IMG/VR virus record: IMGVR_UViG_3300042898_006156
Span: 49,560 to 113,559 of that record
Reading direction: 5' to 3' (one strand)
Source of the DNA: a virus
Length of the DNA: 64,000 nt
Under the pieces are notes generated by a model. That model made no database searches. It had not been told where the DNA came from and saw only the letters and a program-made list of their open reading frames with translations. Positions 63,389 through 64,000 of the stretch are shown in pieces. A program made the position numbers and the translations under genes. Each line of letters opens with the position of its first letter. Position 1 is the first letter of the stretch.

Positions 63389-63421
63389 AAAATAGTGGGG
63401 GAATAATTCCCCCACTATTTT
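63389..63421 (+). terminator. Rho-independent terminator after the protease polyprotein
   Basis: AAAATAGTGGGGGA, loop ATAA, TCCCCCACTATTTT: 13-14 bp stem at 63389-63421. It ends the polyprotein transcript before the scaffold gene. Confidence 0.85.
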
Positions 63422-63537
63422 GCTTGAAAAAAGGTGTAAAAACAAGTTATCTAGAAGATAAAAAAAAGTTTATGAATAACTAATTTATAAATTCTTTGAT
63501 AAAAGATTTTATTTTTATTAAGGGAAGCAGCATAAAA

Positions 63538-64000
63538 ATGAATAAAAATTCGAATAAAGCCAATCAGGGAAAATTTGCAGCAATGAGATTAGCTGAAATT
63601 AATGCAACTGATAAGGAAGATCTTATGAACTGCGCTTCCGACATGGAAAAGACAGCATCTTTGAATACCAATGAAGCTGTCGTTGTCGCAAAAGCAATCA
63701 GAGCAAAATATCTTCCTAATATTGCAAGACAAGCTGGTCTTAACGTTTCAAATTTAGACCTTGATCATGGCAAAGAGACTGTTGACTTCGCAAACGATGA
63801 ATCTGATGATGAAGAAGATGATATGGAATTTCATCACTTTACGAGTGATGAAGATTCAGAAGATGTAGATGACGATGACATGTCTGATGAAGATATGGAT
63901 GACGAAGACGAAGTAGAAGATAGTGATGATGTCGCCACTTTTGAGATTGAAGTTCCCGCTGATATGGTTGACCAAGCACAAAAAGCTGTGCAAGAGGCGC
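63538..64000 (+). CDS. Acidic scaffold-like protein, 3' end beyond the window
   Basis: About 154 residues visible, from ATG 63538, 10 nt after AGGGAAG. It begins MNKNSNKANQGKFAAMRLAE, has MEKTASLN near residue 43 (a KTAS site), and then a strongly acidic stretch (EEDDMEFHH..DEDSEDVDDDDMSDED). Low complexity, helix-forming and acidic, as in scaffolding or prehead core proteins, and it sits where the scaffold is expected, after the protease and before the major capsid gene that should follow. Open at the window edge. Confidence 0.7.
   Translation, partial: MNKNSNKANQGKFAAMRLAEINATDKEDLMNCASDMEKTASLNTNEAVVVAKAIRAKYLPNIARQAGLNVSNLDLDHGKETVDFANDESDDEEDDMEFHHFTSDEDSEDVDDDDMSDEDMDDEDEVEDSDDVATFEIEVPADMVDQAQKAVQEA

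Noticed and set aside
1-64000. tRNA, rRNA, CRISPR arrays, insertion sequences
   Set aside because: No cloverleaf in the short gaps, no array of direct repeats with spacers, no transposase or inverted terminal repeats seen by eye.

Overview
The window is a 64 kb piece of a large, AT-rich genome of a tailed double-stranded DNA phage (Caudoviricetes). It carries a large terminase with an ATPase and a nuclease domain, a portal, a prohead-protease-like polyprotein and the start of a scaffold-like acidic gene. It also carries an almost complete bacterial-style replisome. Genes are tightly packed, often with ATGA or TAATG overlaps. No gap without a gene exceeds 300 bases, and I saw no tRNA, rRNA, CRISPR array or insertion sequence. 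The host cannot be named from the sequence. The content (own Pol III, clamp, clamp loader, primase, RecA, RNR, three sigma-like factors) fits a huge phage that depends little on host replication.

Layout. 1-4.7 kb: minus-strand hypothetical genes, one exported protein and small acidic or coiled-coil genes. 4.7-8.3 kb: a translationally coupled Mre11-Rad50 operon in which Rad50 is split into two genes on either side of Mre11. 8.3-14.7 kb: an unknown gene, a Ycf46-like AAA+ ATPase, a DnaC-like loader, a DnaB-like helicase, the zinc-binding half of a split primase and small genes. 14.8-21.2 kb: DnaE-type polymerase, a probable SSB and RecA. 21.2-22.5 kb: two minus-strand genes with a shared N-terminal tag. 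22.6-30.5 kb: the Toprim half of the primase, RecJ, a zinc-finger sigma-like factor, a SpoVS-like protein and ribonucleotide reductase NrdB/NrdA. 30.5-32.8 kb: minus-strand GNAT and zincin genes, both starting MWY. 32.8-37.3 kb: dUTPase, HAD phosphatase, DnaX-like clamp loader and a sigma factor. 37.3-41.6 kb: two large minus-strand genes, one a second zincin. 41.7-45.4 kb: PurA/PurZ-family enzyme, beta clamp, delta-like subunit and a sigma factor. 45.5-64 kb: the virion module (terminase, structural genes, a DUF192 gene apparently reached by UGA readthrough, portal with a C-terminal nuclease domain, protease polyprotein, scaffold).

How the parts work together. The replication genes make a Pol III-like machine (DnaE, beta, DnaX, delta, DnaB, DnaC, split DnaG, SSB) with recombination support (RecA, Mre11-Rad50, RecJ). 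RNR, dUTPase and possibly the PurA/PurZ enzyme supply or modify nucleotides. The sigma factors probably time early, middle and late transcription; several promoter-like -10 boxes lie 4-7 nt before start codons that lack a Shine-Dalgarno, which suggests leaderless mRNAs.

Most unusual observations: (1) a recurring N-terminal tag ending in a [K/R]-x-A-[Q/S] site on otherwise unrelated proteins, including two zincins and an acetyltransferase, which may mark virion-packaged or protease-processed cargo; (2) a single in-frame UGA separating a structural gene from a DUF192 domain whose conserved start has no initiation codon; (3) Rad50 split around Mre11; (4) primase split over 9 kb; (5) a portal fused to a DUF559/Vsr-like nuclease domain.
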